DNA of 64,000 nt from Rhodoferax sp. TH121. GTDB taxonomy: Bacteria > Pseudomonadota > Gammaproteobacteria > Burkholderiales > Burkholderiaceae_C. The stretch is from assembly GCF_002251855.1 (NCBI RefSeq), contig NZ_NOXW01000022.1, positions 310,001-374,000 on the forward strand, given 5' to 3'. Under the pieces are notes generated by a model, which was not told the origin of the DNA, made no database searches, and saw nothing but the letters and a program-made list of their open reading frames with translations. The stretch's first letter is position 1; each line of letters begins with the position of its first letter. Made by a program: the position numbers and the translations under genes. This document shows positions 26,478 through 36,639 of the stretch, in pieces.

Positions 26478-28079
26478 ATGCCCTCTGTTGCTACCCCCTT
26501 ACCCACCCGCCGTGAAGACCTGATGGCCCGTTTGGCGCAGGACCACACCTATGACCTGGCCGTGGTGGGCGGCGGTGCCACCGGTTTGGGCGTGGCCCTG
26601 GATGCCGCAGCCCGCGGCCTGCGTGTGGTGCTGGTTGATTCGCATGACTTTGCCAAAGGCACCTCGTCGCGGGCGACCAAGCTGGTGCACGGGGGGGTGC
26701 GCTACTTGGCCCAGGGCAATATCTCGCTGGTGCGCGAGGCCCTGCACGAGCGCACCACGCTGCTGAACAATGCCCCGCACCTGGCGCAGCCCCTGGCCTT
26801 TGTGATGCCTTCATACCAGTGGTGGGAAACCCCTTTCTATGGGGCTGGCTTGGTGGCCTATGACGCACTGGCTGGCAAGGCCGGGCTGGGGCGGACCGAG
26901 TTTTTGGGGCGGAACGCTGCGCTCAAACTCTTGCCCACGGCGCAACCGCAAGGCCTCAAGGGCGGGGTGAAGTACTGGGATGGCCAGTTCAACGACGCGC
27001 GGCTGGCCTTGGCTTTGGCCCGCACTGCTGCCACCAAGGGCGCGCTGCTGGTGAATTACTGCCGGGCGACAGACCTCACTTATATAGATGGCAAGGTGCA
27101 GGGGCTGCTGTGTGAAGACACGCTGACTGGCCAGCAATACCCGGTCAAGGCGCGCTGCGTGGTCAATGCCACGGGGGTGTGGGTGGACGAGTTGCGACAA
27201 AAGGATGGCGATGCAAACGCCGCCGACGGCCGCCAACCCACCAAGCCCATGGTGGCGCCCAGCCAGGGAGTCCATATCGTGGTGGATCGGGAGTTTCTGG
27301 GGGGCGATACGGCTTTGATGGTGCCCAAGACTGCGGATGGCCGGGTGCTGTTTGCAGTGCCCTGGCTGGGCAAGGTCATTTTGGGCACGACGGACACGCC
27401 GCGCCATGATCTGGCGCGAGAGCCGCTGGCTTTTGAAGAAGAAATCGAATTTATCCTGTCCGAATCGGCCCGCTATCTGCGCAGAGCTCCAACCCGGGCC
27501 GACGTTCGCAGCGTCTGGGTGGGATTGCGTCCCCTGGTCAAGCCGCAGGATGACGACGGCAACAGCACCAAAGGCATTAGCCGTGAACACACGGTGCTGG
27601 TCAGCCGCAGCGGCCTGGTGACGGTGACGGGTGGGAAATGGACCACCTACCGGGCGATGGCCGAAGACGTTCTTGAAAAATGTGCAGAAAAACAGCTGCT
27701 GCCCCGACGCTCAGCGGGTGTCACAGTGCATTTGAAGCTCGTGGGCGCCACTTCATGGTCTGGGGCTTCTCAGTCCGTGAGTCTGCCCCCTGGCTTGCCG
27801 AGTTACGGCGATGAGCAGGATGTGGTTGGTGGGATGCCGGGTAGCGAGGTCGAGTTGGCACCCGGGTTGACTGAGGGCATGGTGCGTTTTGCAGCCCGCT
27901 ATGAATATGCGGTGACCGTGGAAGATGTTTTGGCTCGTAGGTCACGCCTCTTGTTTCTGGATGCCGCATTGGCACAGACACTTGCCCCAAGGGTGGGCGC
28001 AATCTTGCAAGAAGAGACCGGCTTACCGCCCCTCCCGGAGGAATTTACCGCATTGGCGCAACAATATTTGCTTTCTTAA
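26478..28079 (+). CDS. glpD: Aerobic glycerol-3-phosphate dehydrogenase
   Basis: FAD enzyme of the inner membrane that oxidises glycerol 3-phosphate to dihydroxyacetone phosphate and feeds electrons to quinone. The 533-residue protein has the dinucleotide-binding motif YDLAVVGGGATGLGVALDAA near residue 26, the SSRATKLVHGGVRYLAQGNI signature near 68, and an FAD-proximal VTVTGGKWTTYRAMAEDVLE segment near 380. It is complete and divergent from glpR-glpK. The ribosomal operon begins right after it, with a promoter starting 13 bases past its stop. Confidence 0.97.
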   Translation: MPSVATPLPTRREDLMARLAQDHTYDLAVVGGGATGLGVALDAAARGLRVVLVDSHDFAKGTSSRATKLVHGGVRYLAQGNISLVREALHERTTLLNNAPHLAQPLAFVMPSYQWWETPFYGAGLVAYDALAGKAGLGRTEFLGRNAALKLLPTAQPQGLKGGVKYWDGQFNDARLALALARTAATKGALLVNYCRATDLTYIDGKVQGLLCEDTLTGQQYPVKARCVVNATGVWVDELRQKDGDANAADGRQPTKPMVAPSQGVHIVVDREFLGGDTALMVPKTADGRVLFAVPWLGKVILGTTDTPRHDLAREPLAFEEEIEFILSESARYLRRAPTRADVRSVWVGLRPLVKPQDDDGNSTKGISREHTVLVSRSGLVTVTGGKWTTYRAMAEDVLEKCAEKQLLPRRSAGVTVHLKLVGATSWSGASQSVSLPPGLPSYGDEQDVVGGMPGSEVELAPGLTEGMVRFAARYEYAVTVEDVLARRSRLLFLDAALAQTLAPRVGAILQEETGLPPLPEEFTALAQQYLLS

Positions 28080-28091
28080 GCAAAAAAGCTA

Positions 28092-28120
28092 TTGACGAAG
28101 CATGGCGGGGCAGGCACAAT
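28092..28120 (+). promoter_or_regulatory. Sigma-70-like promoter for the rplN operon
   Basis: TTGACG at 28092-28097 and CACAAT at 28115-28120 are spaced by exactly 17 bases. They lie 13 bases past the glpD stop and about 150 bases before the rplN start. This is the best promoter-like pair before the ribosomal block and would give a long leader. Confidence 0.6.
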
Positions 28121-28272
28121 CGTGGGCTTCGCTTGAAAAAGTATGAAGGTTCTGCCCAAATGAAAGCAGCATGAGTGGTTCGTGTTGCCGACAGCGGGCC
28201 CAAGACTGACTGGTTGATGGTGTATGCCGCAGTGGCACATGCAATCTTCTGGTGCAAGTTGGGAATATTGAA

Positions 28273-28641
28273 ATGATCCAAACTGAATCTCGATTGGAAG
28301 TTGCCGACAACACCGGCGCTAAGTCCGTCCTGTGCATCAAGGTGCTGGGTGGTTCTAAGCGTCGCTATGCGTCTGTGGGCGACATCATCAAAGTTAGCAT
28401 CAAAGAAGCCGCTCCCCGTGGCCGCGTCAAAAAAGGCGAGGTTTACAGTGCAGTGGTGGTACGTACTGCCAAGGGCATCCGCCGTGGCGACGGTTCTTTG
28501 GTGAAATTCGACGGCAACGCTGCAGTGTTGCTCAACGCCAAGTTGGAGCCTATCGGCACCCGCATCTTTGGACCAGTGACCCGCGAACTGCGCACTGAAA
28601 AGTTCATGAAGATCGTGTCCTTGGCTCCTGAAGTTTTGTAA
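28273..28641 (+). CDS. rplN: Large subunit ribosomal protein L14
   Basis: This 122-residue L14 of the 50S subunit starts [20 protein letters not shown] and has the [17 protein letters not shown] and GPVTRELR segments of the family. It opens the spc-type cluster here. The S10-operon genes that usually precede it (ending rpmC-rpsQ) are not upstream; glpD is. The start at 28273 gives the family N-terminus. Genes rplX, rplE and rpsN follow at close spacing. Confidence 0.98.
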   Translation: MIQTESRLEVADNTGAKSVLCIKVLGGSKRRYASVGDIIKVSIKEAAPRGRVKKGEVYSAVVVRTAKGIRRGDGSLVKFDGNAAVLLNAKLEPIGTRIFGPVTRELRTEKFMKIVSLAPEVL

Positions 28642-28650
28642 GGACCCGCC

Positions 28651-28971
28651 ATGAACAAGATTCGCAAAGGCGACGAAGTCATCGTTATCGCAGGTCGCGA
28701 TAAGGGTAAGCGCGGAGTTATCTCCTTGCGCAAAGACGATTCCCATGTGGTAGTCGAGGGTATCAACTTGGTGAAGAAGCACACCAAGCCAAACCCCATG
28801 AAGGGCACCACGGGCGGCATCGTTGAAAAGACCATGCCCATCCATCAGTCCAATGTGGCCATTTTCAATGCGGCTACCGGCAAGGCTGATCGTGTTGGTA
28901 TCAAAGTGCTGGCTGACGGCAAACGCGTTCGCGTTTACAAGTCCAGCGGCGAAGAAATCAAGGTGGCATAA
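28651..28971 (+). CDS. rplX: Large subunit ribosomal protein L24
   Basis: This 106-residue protein carries the N-terminal KOW motif ([20 protein letters not shown]) that contacts 23S rRNA early in 50S assembly. Length is standard. It is nine bases after rplN and two before rplE, within the spc-type operon. Confidence 0.98.
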   Translation: MNKIRKGDEVIVIAGRDKGKRGVISLRKDDSHVVVEGINLVKKHTKPNPMKGTTGGIVEKTMPIHQSNVAIFNAATGKADRVGIKVLADGKRVRVYKSSGEEIKVA

Positions 28972-28973
28972 CC

Positions 28974-29513
28974 ATGGCACGTCTCCAACAACACTATCGC
29001 GAAAAAGTGGCGCCTGAGCTGACAGCCAAGTTTGGCTACACCTCGCCCATGCAAGTGCCCCGTTTGACCAAAATCACCCTGAACATGGGTGTGAGCGAAG
29101 CGGTTGCCGACAAGAAGGTCATGGACAACGCCGTGAGCGACCTGACCAAGATCGCGGGCCAGAAGCCTGTTGTGACCAAATCCAAGAAAGCTATCGCTGG
29201 ATTCAAGATCCGTGAAGGCCAGGCGATTGGTTGCATGGTGACCCTGCGCGGCGTTCAGATGTATGAATTCCTGGATCGTTTCGTGACCGTGGCTTTGCCT
29301 CGAGTGCGCGACTTCCGTGGTATTTCTGGTCGTGCGTTTGATGGCCGTGGTAACTACAACATCGGCGTCAAAGAGCAGATCATTTTCCCTGAGATTGAAT
29401 ATGACAAGGTCGATGCCTTGCGCGGCCTCAATATCAGCATCACCACAACGGCCAAAACCGACGAAGAGTGCAAGGCGCTGCTCGCTGGTTTCCGCTTTCC
29501 GTTCAAGAACTGA
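28974..29513 (+). CDS. rplE: Large subunit ribosomal protein L5
   Basis: This 179-residue L5 binds 5S rRNA in the central protuberance. Family segments are [20 protein letters not shown] and the conserved [20 protein letters not shown] near residues 110-130. It starts two bases after rplX and is followed by rpsN, the usual order. Confidence 0.98.
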   Translation: MARLQQHYREKVAPELTAKFGYTSPMQVPRLTKITLNMGVSEAVADKKVMDNAVSDLTKIAGQKPVVTKSKKAIAGFKIREGQAIGCMVTLRGVQMYEFLDRFVTVALPRVRDFRGISGRAFDGRGNYNIGVKEQIIFPEIEYDKVDALRGLNISITTTAKTDEECKALLAGFRFPFKN

Positions 29514-29521
29514 GGTCACCT

Positions 29522-29827
29522 ATGGCAAAAATGGCTTTAATCCAACGCGAGCTCAAGCGTGATCAGCTGGCTGCCAAGTACGCGAAAAAATACGCGGAAC
29601 TGAAGGCGATCGCTGGTGATGCAAAACGCTCTGACGAGGAGCGTGCTGAGGCCCGTTTGGGTCTGCAGAAGCTGCCTCGCAATGCAAACCCCACACGCCA
29701 GCGCAACCGCTGCTCCATTACGGGTCGTCCCCGTGGAACGTTCCAGCACTTCGGTCTGGCACGTGCGAAGATTCGTGAAATGGCCTTTGCTGGTGAAATC
29801 CCCGGCATTGTCAAGGCTAGCTGGTAA
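29522..29827 (+). CDS. rpsN: Small subunit ribosomal protein S14 (zinc-free form)
   Basis: This 101-residue long-type S14 lacks the CxxC pairs of the zinc form. It starts [20 protein letters not shown] and ends with [20 protein letters not shown], the family signature. Start ATG 29522 is chosen over an upstream in-frame codon inside rplE because it fits the family N-terminus. Confidence 0.97.
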   Translation: MAKMALIQRELKRDQLAAKYAKKYAELKAIAGDAKRSDEERAEARLGLQKLPRNANPTRQRNRCSITGRPRGTFQHFGLARAKIREMAFAGEIPGIVKASW

Positions 29828-29845
29828 GCGATAGGAGAACTGAAC

Positions 29846-30241
29846 ATGAGTATGAGTGATCCCATCGCCGATCTGTTGACACGCATCCGCAATGCACAGA
29901 TGGTTGCAAAAACAACCGTGTCTGTGCCCTCCTCCAAAGTGAAGGTTGCGATTGCCCAAGTGTTGAAAGACGAAGGCTACATTGACGGTTTCAAAATTTC
30001 CACCGAAGGTGGAAAGGCCGAACTGGAAATCGCCCTGAAGTATTACGCCGGTCGCCCTGTGATCGAGCGTATTGAGCGTGTGAGCCGCCCTGGCCTGCGC
30101 GTATACCGTGGCAGCGAAGCAATCCCCCAGGTCCAAAACGGCCTTGGCGTTGCCATCGTGACCACCCCCAAGGGTGTTATGACTGATCGCAAAGCGCGTG
30201 CCTCCGGTGTTGGTGGCGAAGTGCTGTGCTACGTCGCTTAA
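29846..30241 (+). CDS. rpsH: Small subunit ribosomal protein S8
   Basis: This 131-residue S8 binds 16S rRNA helix 21 and in E. coli also represses translation of the spc operon at the rplE site. It starts [20 protein letters not shown] and ends [25 protein letters not shown] ribosome-binding site lies at 29833-29836. Standard length and position between rpsN and rplF. Confidence 0.98.
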   Translation: MSMSDPIADLLTRIRNAQMVAKTTVSVPSSKVKVAIAQVLKDEGYIDGFKISTEGGKAELEIALKYYAGRPVIERIERVSRPGLRVYRGSEAIPQVQNGLGVAIVTTPKGVMTDRKARASGVGGEVLCYVA

Positions 30242-30265
30242 CACTACATTGAGGAGTAAGAAACA

Positions 30266-30799
30266 ATGTCCCGTGTAGGCAAACTTCCTGTCGCCATTCC
30301 CGCAGGTGTTGAAGTATCCATCAAGGCTGATCAAATCAGTGTGAAGGGTACCGGCGGCACGCTGCAACTGGCTCAAAACAGCCTGGTGAATATCGCTAAC
30401 GACGCTGGCAAGCTGAGCTTCCAGCCCGCCAACGAATCCCGTGAAGCTGACGCAATGACTGGCACGTTCCGTCAATTGGTCAACAACATGGTGGTTGGTG
30501 TGACCAAGGGTTTTGAGCGCAAGCTGACCCTGATTGGTGTGGGTTACAAGGCGCAAGCTTCTGGCAACAAATTGAACTTGGCTGTGGGTTACTCCCACCC
30601 CGTCAATTTGGATATGCCTGCTGGCATTACCGTGGCAACGCCCACGCCCACTGAAATCTTGATCAAGGGTGCAGACCGCCAACGTGTTGGTCAGATTGCA
30701 GCTGAGATTCGTGCGATTCGTCCTCCCGAGCCTTACAAGGGCAAGGGCATCCGTTATGCGGATGAAAAGGTGACGATCAAAGAAACCAAGAAGAAATAA
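30266..30799 (+). CDS. rplF: Large subunit ribosomal protein L6
   Basis: This 177-residue protein has the two L6 domains; the family signature [20 protein letters not shown] is near residues 152-171. A GAGGAG ribosome-binding site precedes ATG 30266. It lies between rpsH and rplR as expected. Confidence 0.98.
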   Translation: MSRVGKLPVAIPAGVEVSIKADQISVKGTGGTLQLAQNSLVNIANDAGKLSFQPANESREADAMTGTFRQLVNNMVVGVTKGFERKLTLIGVGYKAQASGNKLNLAVGYSHPVNLDMPAGITVATPTPTEILIKGADRQRVGQIAAEIRAIRPPEPYKGKGIRYADEKVTIKETKKK

Positions 30800-30810
30800 G
30801 GAGCTGCAAC

Positions 30811-31176
30811 ATGTTGACCAAAAAAGAGCAGCGTCTTCGCAGAGCCCGTCAAACCCGCATTCGCATTGCAACGCAAGGCGTGGCGCGTTTGACAGTGACA
30901 CGCACCAACTTGCACATCTACGCCAGTGTTATCTCCGGCGACGGCGGCAAGGTTCTGGCCAGTGCATCCACTGCGGAAGCAGAAGTGCGCAAAGCCCTGG
31001 GTACAGTTGGCAAAGGCGGCAACGTCGCTGCAGCCCAGATCATTGGCAAGCGCGTGGCTGAAAAAGCCAAGGCCGCTGGCGTCGAAAAGGTTGCGTTTGA
31101 TCGCTCCGGTTTCGCCTACCACGGTCGCGTCAAGGCGCTGGCAGATGCAGCGCGTGAAGCTGGCTTGCAGTTCTAA
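30811..31176 (+). CDS. rplR: Large subunit ribosomal protein L18
   Basis: This 121-residue L18 binds 5S rRNA together with L5. It has a basic N-terminus ([20 protein letters not shown]) and the C-terminal [20 protein letters not shown] signature. It follows rplF by 11 bases and precedes rpsE. Confidence 0.98.
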   Translation: MLTKKEQRLRRARQTRIRIATQGVARLTVTRTNLHIYASVISGDGGKVLASASTAEAEVRKALGTVGKGGNVAAAQIIGKRVAEKAKAAGVEKVAFDRSGFAYHGRVKALADAAREAGLQF

Positions 31177-31193
31177 GCAGATCGGAAATAAAG

Positions 31194-31718
31194 ATGGCTA
31201 AAGTTCAAGCAAAAATGCAAGGTAAGGCCGAGGGTCCAGAAGACGGTCTGCGCGAGAAGATGATCGCGATCAATCGCGTCACCAAAGTGGTGAAGGGCGG
31301 CCGTATTCTCGGTTTCGCTGCTTTGACCGTAGTGGGTGATGGTGATGGTCGCATCGGCATGGGTAAAGGTAAATCCAAGGAAGTTCCGGCAGCAGTGCAG
31401 AAGGCTATGGAAGAAGCCCGCCGCAACATGCTCAAGGTTTCCTTGAAAAACGGCACCATCCATCACAAGGTGATGGGTCATCACGGCGCTGCCAGTGTCA
31501 TGATGGCACCGGCCCCGAAAGGTACCGGCATCATTGCTGGCGGCCCCATGCGCGCAGTGTTTGAGGTGGTTGGTATTACGGACATCGTGGCGAAGAGCCA
31601 TGGTTCTTCCAACCCTTACAACATGGTTCGCGCCACTTTGGATGCCCTGTCTGTGTCTACGACGCCGTCGGAAGTTGCAGCCAAGCGCGGCAAGACGGTT
31701 GAAGAACTCTTCGCCTAA
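31194..31718 (+). CDS. rpsE: Small subunit ribosomal protein S5
   Basis: This 174-residue S5 acts in decoding fidelity and helicase activity at the mRNA entry. The double-stranded-RNA-binding-like domain contains [20 protein letters not shown] and [20 protein letters not shown]. The C-terminal domain has the [20 protein letters not shown] signature. Usual length and order. Confidence 0.98.
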   Translation: MAKVQAKMQGKAEGPEDGLREKMIAINRVTKVVKGGRILGFAALTVVGDGDGRIGMGKGKSKEVPAAVQKAMEEARRNMLKVSLKNGTIHHKVMGHHGAASVMMAPAPKGTGIIAGGPMRAVFEVVGITDIVAKSHGSSNPYNMVRATLDALSVSTTPSEVAAKRGKTVEELFA

Positions 31719-31732
31719 TCGAGGAATTCATA

Positions 31733-31915
31733 ATGACAACACAACAAACTGTGAAAATCCAATTGGTGCGTAGCCCGATTGGTACGAAAGAGTCGCATCG
31801 CGCTACCGTACGCGGTCTGGGTCTGCGCAAGCTCAATAGCGTCAGCGAACTGCAGGATACCCCTGCTGTGCGCGGCATGATCAACAAGATCGCCTATTTG
31901 GTGAAGGTGCTCTAA
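31733..31915 (+). CDS. rpmD: Large subunit ribosomal protein L30
   Basis: This 60-residue protein with the L30 pattern ([20 protein letters not shown], then [20 protein letters not shown]) lies between rpsE and rplO, as in most bacteria. Confidence 0.97.
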   Translation: MTTQQTVKIQLVRSPIGTKESHRATVRGLGLRKLNSVSELQDTPAVRGMINKIAYLVKVL

Positions 31916-31924
31916 GGATTCATG

Positions 31925-32356
31925 ATGGAACTCAATAACATCAAGCCTGCAGCTGGTGCAAAGCACGCCAAGCGTCGTGTGGGTCGCGGCATCGGTTCTG
32001 GTCTGGGTAAGACTGCTGGTCGCGGTCACAAGGGTCAGAAGTCCCGTTCCGGTGGTTACCACAAGGTTGGTTTTGAAGGCGGTCAGATGCCTATGCATCG
32101 CCGATTGCCCAAGCGCGGTTTCAAATCGCACTTGCTGCAATTCAATGCAGAGATCACCCTGACTTCTTTGGAGGCATTGGGCTTGTCTGAAGTGGATCTG
32201 CTGGCTCTGAAGCAAGCTGGTCTGGTGGGTCAGTTGGCCAAGGTTGTGAAGGTTGTCAATACCGGGGCAATTGCCAAGGCTGTGAAGCTGAATGGTATTG
32301 GTGCCACTGCTGGCGCCAAGGCTGCTATCGAAGCAGCTGGCGGAAGCGTCGCATAA
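31925..32356 (+). CDS. rplO: Large subunit ribosomal protein L15
   Basis: This protein of about 143 residues has a Gly/Arg-rich N-terminus ([20 protein letters not shown]) and the [15 protein letters not shown] signature. There are two consecutive ATG codons (31922 and 31925); the second gives the common start [14 protein letters not shown] and a better distance from AAGGA. It precedes secY. Confidence 0.97.
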   Translation: MELNNIKPAAGAKHAKRRVGRGIGSGLGKTAGRGHKGQKSRSGGYHKVGFEGGQMPMHRRLPKRGFKSHLLQFNAEITLTSLEALGLSEVDLLALKQAGLVGQLAKVVKVVNTGAIAKAVKLNGIGATAGAKAAIEAAGGSVA

Positions 32357-32380
32357 GTTGGCTTAGGCGAAAGTTAGCAC

Positions 32381-33691
32381 GTGGCAACAAGCGCAGCTCA
32401 AACAGCAAAGACAGGTAAGTTCGGCGATCTGCGTCGTCGGCTTGTCTTTTTGCTGCTCGCTCTAGTGGTTTACCGCTTGGGCGCACACATACCAGTTCCA
32501 GGTATTGATCCTGCACAGCTACAGCAGTTGTTCAATGGTCAGCAAGGTGGCATATTGAGTCTGTTCAATATGTTCTCTGGTGGTGCGCTCTCTCGCTTCA
32601 CGATCTTCGCTCTGGGGATCATGCCGTATATCTCGGCATCCATCGTGATGCAGCTGTTGACTTACGTCTTGCCGGCCTTTGAGCAATTGAAGAAGGAAGG
32701 CGAAGCAGGTCGTCGCAAAATCACACAGTACACCCGCTACGGGACTCTGGGGTTGGCATTGTTCCAATCCTTGGGAATCGCAATGGCGTTGGAGGCTTCT
32801 GCCGGTTTGGTCATTGCGCCTGGTTTCGGGTTCCGCATGACAACAGTAGTGACGCTGACTGCCGGCACCATGTTTCTGATGTGGTTGGGGGAGCAAATTA
32901 CCGAGCGTGGTTTGGGGAACGGAATTTCCATTCTGATTTTCGGCGGTATTGCGGCAGGTTTGCCAAGCGCTGTGGGTGGTTTGCTGGAATTGGTGCGTAC
33001 AGGCTCCATGAGTATCATCGTAGCTTTGCTGATCGTCGCCCTTGTGGTGTTGGTCACTTACTTTGTTGTGTTTGTGGAGCGAGGGCAGCGGAAGATCCTG
33101 GTGAATTACGCTCGTCGTCAGGTGGGCAACAAGGTATACGGTGGGCAATCGTCTCACTTGCCCTTGAAGCTGAACATGGCTGGAGTGATCCCTCCTATCT
33201 TTGCTTCATCCATCATCCTGTTGCCGGCGACAATTGCAAACTGGTTTAGCTCTGGCGATTCCATGCGCTGGCTGAAAGACATCTCTAGCACACTGAGCCC
33301 AGGGCAACCTGTGTATGTGATGTTGTATGCGGCTGCAATTGTGTTTTTCTGCTTTTTCTATACGGCTCTGGTTTTCAACAGCCGAGAAACAGCAGATAAC
33401 CTAAAGAAAAGCGGTGCGTTCATTCCTGGTATCCGTCCAGGTGACCAAACTGCTCGCTACATTGACAAGATTTTGTTGCGTTTGACTTTGGCTGGTGCGA
33501 TTTACATTACTTTTGTGTGTTTGTTGCCCGAGTTCCTGATCCTCAAATACAACGTTCCTTTCTACTTCGGTGGAACTTCCTTGTTAATTATTGTTGTTGT
33601 GACAATGGATTTCATGGCCCAAGTACAGAACTACATGATGTCGCAGCAATATGAGTCATTGCTCAAGAAGGCAAATTTCAAAGCCTCTTGA
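32381..33691 (+). CDS. secY: Protein translocase subunit SecY
   Basis: The channel-forming subunit of the SecYEG translocon in the inner membrane. The 436-residue protein has ten predicted helices, the N-terminal [20 protein letters not shown], the signature [20 protein letters not shown] near residue 80, and the cytoplasmic loop [20 protein letters not shown] that contacts SecA and the ribosome. It starts with GTG at 32381. rpmJ follows 115 bases later; infA, which lies here in some relatives, is absent. Confidence 0.97.
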   Translation: MATSAAQTAKTGKFGDLRRRLVFLLLALVVYRLGAHIPVPGIDPAQLQQLFNGQQGGILSLFNMFSGGALSRFTIFALGIMPYISASIVMQLLTYVLPAFEQLKKEGEAGRRKITQYTRYGTLGLALFQSLGIAMALEASAGLVIAPGFGFRMTTVVTLTAGTMFLMWLGEQITERGLGNGISILIFGGIAAGLPSAVGGLLELVRTGSMSIIVALLIVALVVLVTYFVVFVERGQRKILVNYARRQVGNKVYGGQSSHLPLKLNMAGVIPPIFASSIILLPATIANWFSSGDSMRWLKDISSTLSPGQPVYVMLYAAAIVFFCFFYTALVFNSRETADNLKKSGAFIPGIRPGDQTARYIDKILLRLTLAGAIYITFVCLLPEFLILKYNVPFYFGGTSLLIIVVVTMDFMAQVQNYMMSQQYESLLKKANFKAS

Positions 33692-33806
33692 TAAGGCAAT
33701 CGACATAGAGGTGATGGTGGGTTGTCCATGGCAACTCAATATAGTTAGAGCGCAGGTTCCGCGCGAATCAAAGTCGGAACGGAGCGAAGAGTTTTAGGAG
33801 AGAAAA

Positions 33807-33920
33807 ATGAAAGTTTCGGCTTCGGTCAAGAAAATTTGCCGCAACTGCAAAATTATCCGTCGCAAAGGCGTTGTGCGCGTGATCTGTACAGATCCACGTC
33901 ACAAACAGCGTCAGGGTTAA
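33807..33920 (+). CDS. rpmJ: Large subunit ribosomal protein L36
   Basis: This 37-residue protein reads [20 protein letters not shown] and ends RHKQRQG. It carries the zinc-ribbon pattern CxxC-x12-C-x4-H (C11, C14, C27, H32), so it is the zinc-binding form. A TTTAGGAGAG ribosome-binding site precedes ATG 33807. It lies between secY and rpsM. Confidence 0.95.
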   Translation: MKVSASVKKICRNCKIIRRKGVVRVICTDPRHKQRQG

Positions 33921-33944
33921 TTGCAAGAGTTTTAGAGGACGAAA

Positions 33945-34310
33945 ATGGCACGTATCGCTGGCATCAACATTCCGCCGCATCAGCATTCTGAAATTGGCTT
34001 GACAGCCATTTTTGGTATCGGTCGCACTCGCGCTCGCAAGATCTGCGAAGCTTGCGGCATTGCTTACTCCAAAAAAGTCAAAGACTTGACTGATAGTGAT
34101 TTGGAGAAAATTCGCGATCAAATCGCTCAGTTTACAATTGAGGGTGATTTGCGTCGTGAAACAACCATGAACATCAAGCGTTTGATGGATATTGGTTGCT
34201 ACCGCGGCTTCCGCCACCGCCGTGGCTTGCCCATGCGTGGTCAGCGCACCCGCACGAATGCACGTACCCGCAAAGGCCCGCGTAAGGCTGCTGCGTCCTT
34301 GAAGAAATAA
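33945..34310 (+). CDS. rpsM: Small subunit ribosomal protein S13
   Basis: This 121-residue S13 in the 30S head contacts the 50S subunit and P-site tRNA. It starts [20 protein letters not shown] and has the [20 protein letters not shown] signature near residues 86-105, with a basic tail. First gene of the alpha-type group (rpsM-rpsK-rpsD-rpoA-rplQ). Confidence 0.98.
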   Translation: MARIAGINIPPHQHSEIGLTAIFGIGRTRARKICEACGIAYSKKVKDLTDSDLEKIRDQIAQFTIEGDLRRETTMNIKRLMDIGCYRGFRHRRGLPMRGQRTRTNARTRKGPRKAAASLKK

Positions 34311-34325
34311 TTGGGATAAACCAAC

Positions 34326-34730
34326 ATGGCAAAAGCTCCCTCCAACAGCGCAGCACAGCGCGTTCGCAAGAAAGTCCGCAAAAACGTTGCGGATGGCATA
34401 GCGCATGTGCACGCTTCGTTCAACAACACCATCATTACGATCACAGATCGCCAAGGCAATGCTCTGTCTTGGGCTTCGTCTGGTGGTCAGGGTTTCAAGG
34501 GTTCGCGTAAATCCACTCCTTTTGCCGCTCAAGTGGCATCCGAAGTGGCTGGTCGCGCAGCTCTGGAACAAGGTATCAAGAATCTGGACGTCGAGATCAA
34601 GGGCCCCGGTCCTGGCCGCGAATCCTCGGTTCGTGCCTTGGCAGCACTGGGCATCCGCATCAACATGATCGCTGATGTGACTCCTGTGCCGCACAATGGT
34701 TGCCGCCCTCAAAAGCGTCGCCGCATCTAA
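34326..34730 (+). CDS. rpsK: Small subunit ribosomal protein S11
   Basis: This 134-residue S11 of the 30S platform has segments [20 protein letters not shown] and [18 protein letters not shown] at the C-terminus (the conserved PHNGC). It follows rpsM by 15 bases. A pair of hairpins separates it from rpsD. Confidence 0.98.
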   Translation: MAKAPSNSAAQRVRKKVRKNVADGIAHVHASFNNTIITITDRQGNALSWASSGGQGFKGSRKSTPFAAQVASEVAGRAALEQGIKNLDVEIKGPGPGRESSVRALAALGIRINMIADVTPVPHNGCRPQKRRRI

Positions 34731-34747
34731 TTTTTAACAAGCCCACC

Positions 34748-34787
34748 GCCGTCAACTTTCGTTGACGGCTCCCGCATTTTTATGCGG
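34748..34787 (+). promoter_or_regulatory. Double hairpin between rpsK and rpsD
   Basis: Two perfect stem-loops lie back to back: GCCGTCAAC-TTTC-GTTGACGGC (34748-34769) and CCGCAT-TTTT-ATGCGG (34772-34787). They end about 24 bases before the rpsD GTG start, overlapping the leader. Neither has a following T run, so they may be processing, stability or S4-regulation elements rather than a terminator. Confidence 0.55.
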
Positions 34788-34811
34788 AAGATGACATAGA
34801 AGGAAGTTCAA

Positions 34812-35435
34812 GTGGCACGCTATCTCGGCCCCAAGGCCAAACTCTCCCGCCGTGAAGGCACGGACCTGTTCCTGAAGAGCGCACGACGCTCTATCGGTGA
34901 CAAAGCAAAATTCGATTCCAAGCCAGGTCAGCATGGACGCACTTCGGGTGCCCGTACTTCTGATTACGGTTTGCAGTTGCGCGAGAAGCAAAAAGTCAAG
35001 CGTATGTACGGCGTTCTCGAACGTCAGTTCCGTCGCTATTTTGCTGAAGCTGATCGCCGCAAGGGCAATACTGGTGCGAACTTGATGTCCTTGCTGGAGT
35101 CCCGTTTGGACAACGTCGTGTATCGGATGGGCTTCGGTTCAACACGCGCTGAGGCTCGCCAGCTGGTGTCTCACAAAGCGATCACTGTAAACGGCAGCGC
35201 TGTGAACATTCCGTCTTACATGGTTAAGTCCGGTGACGTGATTGCAGTTCGCGAAAAGTCCAAAAAGCAAAATCGTATTGTTGAAGCCCTGCAACTGGCC
35301 CAACAGGTCGGTATGCCAGCTTGGGTTGAAGTCAGCATTGAAAAAGCCGAAGGTACCTTCAAGTCGGTTCCCGACCGTGATCAGTTCGGCGCAGACATCA
35401 ACGAATCGTTGATCGTCGAACTGTATTCGCGCTAA
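34812..35435 (+). CDS. rpsD: Small subunit ribosomal protein S4
   Basis: This 207-residue primary 16S-binding protein is, in E. coli, the translational repressor of the alpha operon. It starts with GTG at 34812 ([20 protein letters not shown]), with GAAGGAAG upstream. The S4 RNA-binding domain is at about residues 95-160 ([34 protein letters not shown]). The C-terminus is normal. Confidence 0.98.
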   Translation: MARYLGPKAKLSRREGTDLFLKSARRSIGDKAKFDSKPGQHGRTSGARTSDYGLQLREKQKVKRMYGVLERQFRRYFAEADRRKGNTGANLMSLLESRLDNVVYRMGFGSTRAEARQLVSHKAITVNGSAVNIPSYMVKSGDVIAVREKSKKQNRIVEALQLAQQVGMPAWVEVSIEKAEGTFKSVPDRDQFGADINESLIVELYSR

Positions 35436-35460
35436 TAGCATCTGAGTCGTTGAAATCGTT

Positions 35461-35488
35461 CCTATGTCGCGGGGCACCGCGATATAGG
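35461..35488 (+). promoter_or_regulatory. Hairpin between rpsD and rpoA
   Basis: A 12-bp stem with one mismatch, CCTATGTCGCGG-GGCA-CCGCGATATAGG, sits in the 107-base rpsD-rpoA spacer. There is no T run after it. It could tune the rpoA to ribosomal protein ratio by attenuation or RNA processing; that is inference. Confidence 0.45.
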
Positions 35489-35542
35489 TGCTTCACCAGC
35501 CTTACTGACGTAACGAGTCGGGGGTATTGAGAGGAAGTTTGA

Positions 35543-36532
35543 ATGCAAAATAGTTTGCTGAAGCCCAAGTCCATTAGCGTTGAACAGACAGGTGTCAATC
35601 GCGCCAAAGTTGCATTAGAGCCGTTTGAGCGTGGCTACGGCCACACATTGGGCAACGCCTTGCGCCGCGTGCTGTTGTCCTCCATGCCTGGATTTGCAGC
35701 AACCGAAGTGACCATTGCGGGCGTACTGCATGAGTACTCTTCGATTGACGGTGTGCAAGAAGATGTTGTGAATATTCTCTTGAACCTCAAGGGTGTGGTG
35801 TTCAAGCTTCACAACCGCGAAGAAGTGACTTTGAGCCTGCGCAAGGATTCTGAAGGCGTTGTCACTGCAGCTGACATTCAGACGCCCCACGATGTCGAGA
35901 TCATCAACCCCGAGCATGTCATCGCTACGCTGTCCCATGGCGGCAAGTTGGACATGCAAATCAAGGTTGAAAAAGGTCGCGGTTACGTTCCGGGTAGTAT
36001 GCGTCGTTACGCGGATGAGCCCAATAAGTCGATTGGCCGCATTGTTTTGGATGCGTCGTTTTCACCGGTCAAGCGCGTGAGCTACACCGTGGAAAGTGCC
36101 CGCGTGGAGCAGCGCACCGATTTGGACAAGTTGGTCGTCGAGATTGAAACCAACGGGGCATTGTCCGCAGAAGATGCCGTGCGCGCCTCCGCCAAAATTC
36201 TGGTTGAACAACTGGCCGTGTTTGCACAGCTGGAAGGCAGCGAGTTGGCTGCATTTGATTCGCCTGCACCGCGCGGCAACACGCAGTTCGATCCCATCTT
36301 GCTGCGTCCCGTGGATGAGCTGGAGTTGACAGTGCGTTCCGCTAACTGCCTGAAAGCAGAAAATATCTATTACATCGGTGATCTGATCCAGCGCACCGAG
36401 AATGAGCTGCTGAAGACACCTAACTTGGGTCGCAAGTCGCTCAACGAAATCAAGGAAGTGTTGGCCTCTCGCGGCTTGACTTTGGGAATGAAGCTGGAAA
36501 GCTGGCCTCCCGCATCCTTGGAAAAGCGCTAA
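35543..36532 (+). CDS. rpoA: RNA polymerase alpha subunit
   Basis: This 329-residue alpha subunit has the N-terminal dimerisation domain ([20 protein letters not shown]) that starts polymerase assembly and, after a flexible linker near residue 240, the C-terminal domain ([40 protein letters not shown]) that contacts UP elements and activators. Length is standard. It lies between rpsD and rplQ. Confidence 0.98.
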   Translation: MQNSLLKPKSISVEQTGVNRAKVALEPFERGYGHTLGNALRRVLLSSMPGFAATEVTIAGVLHEYSSIDGVQEDVVNILLNLKGVVFKLHNREEVTLSLRKDSEGVVTAADIQTPHDVEIINPEHVIATLSHGGKLDMQIKVEKGRGYVPGSMRRYADEPNKSIGRIVLDASFSPVKRVSYTVESARVEQRTDLDKLVVEIETNGALSAEDAVRASAKILVEQLAVFAQLEGSELAAFDSPAPRGNTQFDPILLRPVDELELTVRSANCLKAENIYYIGDLIQRTENELLKTPNLGRKSLNEIKEVLASRGLTLGMKLESWPPASLEKR

Positions 36533-36565
36533 TACGCGCTTCCACTAAAAGCGTTAACTTGAATT

Positions 36566-36584
36566 GGACCCCTTCTGGGGTTCC
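36566..36584 (+). promoter_or_regulatory. Hairpin in the rpoA-rplQ spacer
   Basis: GGACCCC-TTCT-GGGGTTCC forms a short strong stem (minimum ACCCC/GGGGT) in the 107-base spacer before rplQ. There is no T run. Possible attenuator or processing site. Confidence 0.4.
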
Positions 36585-36639
36585 GTGCCACGGGCAGTAC
36601 CTAATACGGCTGCCTGTCTAATAACTGAAGGAAACTACC

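Noticed and set aside
33692..33806. Possible infA or small ORF between secY and rpmJ
   Set aside because: The only short frame (27 codons from 33712) has no IF-1 features; infA is not here.
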